DNA of 42,862 bases from Clostridiales bacterium (GTDB lineage Bacteria; Bacillota; Clostridia; Christensenellales; Christensenellaceae). The position numbers and the translations under genes were made by a program. Each line of letters opens with the position of its first letter. Positions within the stretch are counted from its first letter, which is position 1. The stretch lies in contig SVGZ01000017.1 in NCBI GenBank assembly GCA_015056045.1, positions 1 through 42,862 of the forward strand, given 5' to 3'. Below are positions 41,177 through 42,862 of the stretch, piece by piece. Below the pieces are notes generated by a model. It was not told where the DNA came from, did no database searches, and was given only the letters and a program-made list of their open reading frames with translations.

Positions 41177-41202
41177 GTGAACTTATGCGCATTTTGGGAG
41201 AG

Positions 41203-41212
41203 TGAGAAGTTA
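41203..41212 (+). promoter_or_regulatory. Single operator copy at the polymerase stop
   Basis: Exact TGAGAAGTTA, directly before the polymerase stop codon (41213-41215) and 27 bp upstream of the XRE -35 box. Confidence 0.75.
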
Positions 41213-42454
41213 TTATTTATACATCATGCCCGGCAGTTTCATCTCGTTTCCTGCCTTGCCCGGCATCTTGAGATCACCCATCAGCGATGCCGAAAAGATC
41301 GCATTTTTCCCGAAACGATTGCGGATATCTTCCACTGCATTATCGAATCGCTCGATTTTTTCGTGCTTTTCCGCATCGGTAAAAAAGTCGCCCTGATAGG
41401 GATCGCTGATTGGGATAAGGCCAATCGCACGCACGCTCAGACTGCGGACTTCCCTTCGCCAATCATAATTTTTCCTAAAAAGTCGGAAAGCTTCCTCTGC
41501 AATTTCCCTTGGGCTGATGCTCGCAAATTCGAGCTGCGACTGTGCTTGCCGCCAAAAGAGCGCATTATCGCGCACAGAAAGCTGCACGCCTTTTGCCCGA
41601 AGCCGATGCAGCCTGAGCCTATGCCCGACATCCTGCGAAAGTTCGAGCAAAACTTTCCAGACTTCTTCATCATTTTTGAGGTCTGCGTTACAGGTGATGC
41701 CATGCCCGACGGATTTTGCCGGAATCTCAAAATCCTTATGCTTGACGCGCGAATCGTCGAACCCGTTGGCATATTTCCACATTTCTTCCCCGACGATCCC
41801 GAAAATCGAACGCAGGACGTTTCTGTCCATTGCCGCAAGCTGCCCGATCGTTCTGACACCACAGCCCGCAAGTTTCGACATCGTCGAACGCCCGATATAG
41901 ATCATTTCCGAAGCCGGCAGCGACCAGATTTTTTCGCGGAAATTTTCCCTTGAGATCAGCGTTGTAGCATCCGGTTTTTTCAGGTCGGAGCCAAGTTTGG
42001 CAAAAATTTTATTAAAGGAAACGCCGATGCTGACGCTCAGACCGAGTTCCCTTTTCATCGTTTCGCGGATCTCGTCGGCAATGCTTTTTCCGTTCCCAAA
42101 AAGCGAAAGACTTCCCGTGACATCGAGCCAGCATTCATCCATGCCAAAAGGTTCGATCTGATCCGTATAGCGGCCGTAAATATCGCGCGCAAGCTCGGAA
42201 TATTTGAGGTATTCCTCGTAATGCGGCTGCACGAGGATAAGCTCGGGGCAGCGCTGTTTTGCTTCATGGTTGACCATTCCCGTTTTGACGCCGGCTTTTT
42301 TGGCAAGCTCGCTTTTGGCAAGGACGATCCCGTGGCGATCTTCTGTACTGCCGCAGACGGCGACGGCTTTCCCGGCAAGTTTCGGGTCAAGCATCATTTC
42401 GACAGAGGCATAAAAACCGTTCAGGTCGCTGTGAAAAATACATCTCTCGCCCAT
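41213..42454 (-). CDS. dinB: Y-family DNA polymerase (Pol IV/UvrX-like)
   Basis: 413 residues. Palm residues Asp10 (HSDLNGFYASVE), and Asp106-Glu107 (FGMDECWLDVTG) are intact; Tyr15 is the likely steric gate. Helix-hairpin-helix (LAGCGVRTIGQLA) and little finger (about 235-345) follow, then YQGDFF, a clamp-binding-like QxxFF motif. Performs translesion synthesis past damaged bases. C-terminal length is longer than classic DinB, closer to UvrX/ImuB-like Firmicute polymerases. AAAGGAGG site before ATG 42454. Adjacent to the XRE-ImmA pair and sharing its operator word. Confidence 0.92.
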   Translation of the reverse strand: MGERCIFHSDLNGFYASVEMMLDPKLAGKAVAVCGSTEDRHGIVLAKSELAKKAGVKTGMVNHEAKQRCPELILVQPHYEEYLKYSELARDIYGRYTDQIEPFGMDECWLDVTGSLSLFGNGKSIADEIRETMKRELGLSVSIGVSFNKIFAKLGSDLKKPDATTLISRENFREKIWSLPASEMIYIGRSTMSKLAGCGVRTIGQLAAMDRNVLRSIFGIVGEEMWKYANGFDDSRVKHKDFEIPAKSVGHGITCNADLKNDEEVWKVLLELSQDVGHRLRLHRLRAKGVQLSVRDNALFWRQAQSQLEFASISPREIAEEAFRLFRKNYDWRREVRSLSVRAIGLIPISDPYQGDFFTDAEKHEKIERFDNAVEDIRNRFGKNAIFSASLMGDLKMPGKAGNEMKLPGMMYK

Positions 42455-42469
42455 GGCTGCCTCCTTTAA

Positions 42470-42554
42470 TGGGAAGTTGCTGCTTCTTAACTTCTCATTT
42501 TATAACAATATAATACCCGTTTTTGCGCAGTTATGTCAATATGATGAGAAGTTA
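42470..42554 (-). promoter_or_regulatory. dinB promoter with operators
   Basis: Minus strand: TTGACA (42534-42539), 18-bp spacer, TATTAT (42510-42515). Exact TAACTTCTCA at 42488-42497 (downstream of the -10) and exact TGAGAAGTTA at 42545-42554 (beside the -35), plus a near copy TGGGAAGTTG at 42470-42479 between start site and ribosome site. Confidence 0.85.
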
Positions 42555-42594
42555 ATATTTCATGGGAAAAATTGGGAGGATTTGCATGCGGTAG

Positions 42595-42623
42595 TTGATT
42601 TTCGGCGGTGGTTCTGTTATAAT
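42595..42623 (+). promoter_or_regulatory. Promoter of tRNA-Ser
   Basis: TTGATT (42595-42600), 17-bp spacer, perfect TATAAT (42618-42623), 28 bp before the tRNA. Confidence 0.8.
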
Positions 42624-42651
42624 AACTTATGGCGTTTGCCGAAAAGAATAT

Positions 42652-42740
42652 GGAGTGGTATCGAAGTGGTCATAACGGGGCGCACTCGAAATGCGTTTGT
42701 CTTAACGGACACGTGGGTTCGAATCCCACCCACTCCGCCA
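42652..42740 (+). tRNA. tRNA-Ser(CGA)
   Basis: Seven-bp acceptor stem GGAGTGG/CCACTCC, discriminator G, encoded CCA (42738-42740). Anticodon CGA at 42687-42689 in loop CTCGAAA. A long variable arm (class II) and the T arm GTGGGTTCGAATCCCAC confirm a serine tRNA, reading UCG. Confidence 0.96.
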
Positions 42741-42779
42741 GAAAAAGACTCTGATTGTGATACAATCAGAGTCTTTTTC
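42741..42779 (+). terminator. Terminator of tRNA-Ser
   Basis: Perfect 18-bp inverted repeat with a 3-nt GAT loop (42741-42758 with 42762-42779), A-rich and T-rich ends. It is symmetrical and would work in both directions. Confidence 0.93.
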
Positions 42780-42787
42780 AACTAAAT

Positions 42788-42862
42788 CCACCCTTGCGGG
42801 TGGGTGAAATCGTCTTCGACGATGAAATCCAACTTCGTTGGGTGAAATCCGCCTCGACGGCG
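42788..42862. repeat. Hairpin array with constant TGAAAT linker
   Basis: Four hairpins with different stems and a constant linker RTGAAAT: CCACCC/GGGTGG (42788-42803), CGTC/GACG (42811-42821), CCAAC/GTTGG (42829-42841) and CCGCC/GGCGG-like (42849-, cut by the window end). Linkers lie at 42804-42810, 42822-42828 and 42842-42848. The stems vary but stay paired. Confidence 0.85.

Noticed and set aside
41175-41184. LexA box near AAGTGAACTT
   Set aside because: Palindromic, but lacks the GAAC-n4-GTTC core spacing of Firmicute LexA sites, and the polymerase promoter has none.
41081-41953. 290-codon plus-strand frame opposite the polymerase
   Set aside because: Crosses the operator region and the polymerase C-terminus, has no ribosome site and no recognisable motif.
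42788-42862. CRISPR array or second tRNA
   Set aside because: Stems differ while the linker is only 7 bp, and no cloverleaf forms.

Overview
The window reads as a chromosomal segment of a low to moderate G+C Firmicute, most likely an anaerobic gut-type member of the Clostridia. The supporting markers are a spore-type ylbJ gene, a long-form PPi-dependent phosphofructokinase, indolepyruvate:ferredoxin oxidoreductase, a DUF3842 gene, a proline T-box in front of proS, and a sepF/divIVA division cluster without an mreB neighbourhood. Genes are dense, ribosome binding sites are strong (AAGGAGG type), many neighbours overlap by ATGA, and almost every transcription unit ends in a visible intrinsic terminator. 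No insertion sequence, prophage, CRISPR array or rRNA was seen.

Layout. 1-1.7 kb: 3' end of pfp, then ychF. 1.7-6.1 kb: glucuronate branch uxuA-uxuB plus a zinc-ribbon membrane protein on the minus strand, diverging from an MFS transporter. 6.1-9.6 kb: a hairpin repeat array, then a MacA/MacB-like three-gene efflux system. 9.7-11.1 kb: a more AT-rich pair, a lipoprotein and a DUF7674-like protein. 11.2-15.9 kb: a plus-strand division and envelope operon (HlyD-like protein, yggS, sepF, divIVA, lspA, rluD). 15.9-18.9 kb: a DUF4375 protein and a polar amino acid ABC importer. 19.0-19.9 kb: two small anchored paralog-like proteins. 20.0-21.5 kb: ridA with a PatB/MalY C-S lyase. 21.6-22.6 kb: a CPBP protease. 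22.6-29.6 kb: ylbJ facing a long minus-strand operon iorA-iorB-ACT-alr-fthC-rsmD-coaD-coiled-coil protein. 29.6-31.4 kb: a decayed region with a gene-end relic, a marR gene and a frameshifted SDR gene with a palindromic operator. 31.5-33.3 kb: an ECF S component and a fused P-loop kinase behind a leader of three AGAA-loop hairpins. 33.3-36.1 kb: dut-lrp-aminotransferase-DUF3842 with a tandem repeat built from the aminotransferase 3' end. 36.1-38.2 kb: T-box and proS. 38.2-39.8 kb: Nudix hydrolase and esterase. 39.8-42.5 kb: a stress module (Y-family DNA polymerase, XRE repressor, ImmA/IrrE peptidase, small TTG-start protein). 42.6-42.86 kb: tRNA-Ser(CGA) and another hairpin array.

The strongest candidate for an undescribed system is the 39.87-42.56 kb module. 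A 10-bp word, TGAGAAGTTA, occurs exactly five times (both strands counted) in 1.4 kb, around the promoters of the XRE gene and of the Y-family polymerase gene, with a sixth near copy. Together with an XRE/ImmA-IrrE pair this suggests a LexA-independent, protease-released damage response analogous to DdrO/IrrE of Deinococcus or ImmR/ImmA of ICEBs1. Second-tier candidates are the ECF-kinase operon with its AGAA hairpin leader, and the in-frame 75-bp tandem repeats after the aminotransferase gene. All functional assignments are from reading motifs by eye; no database search was possible.
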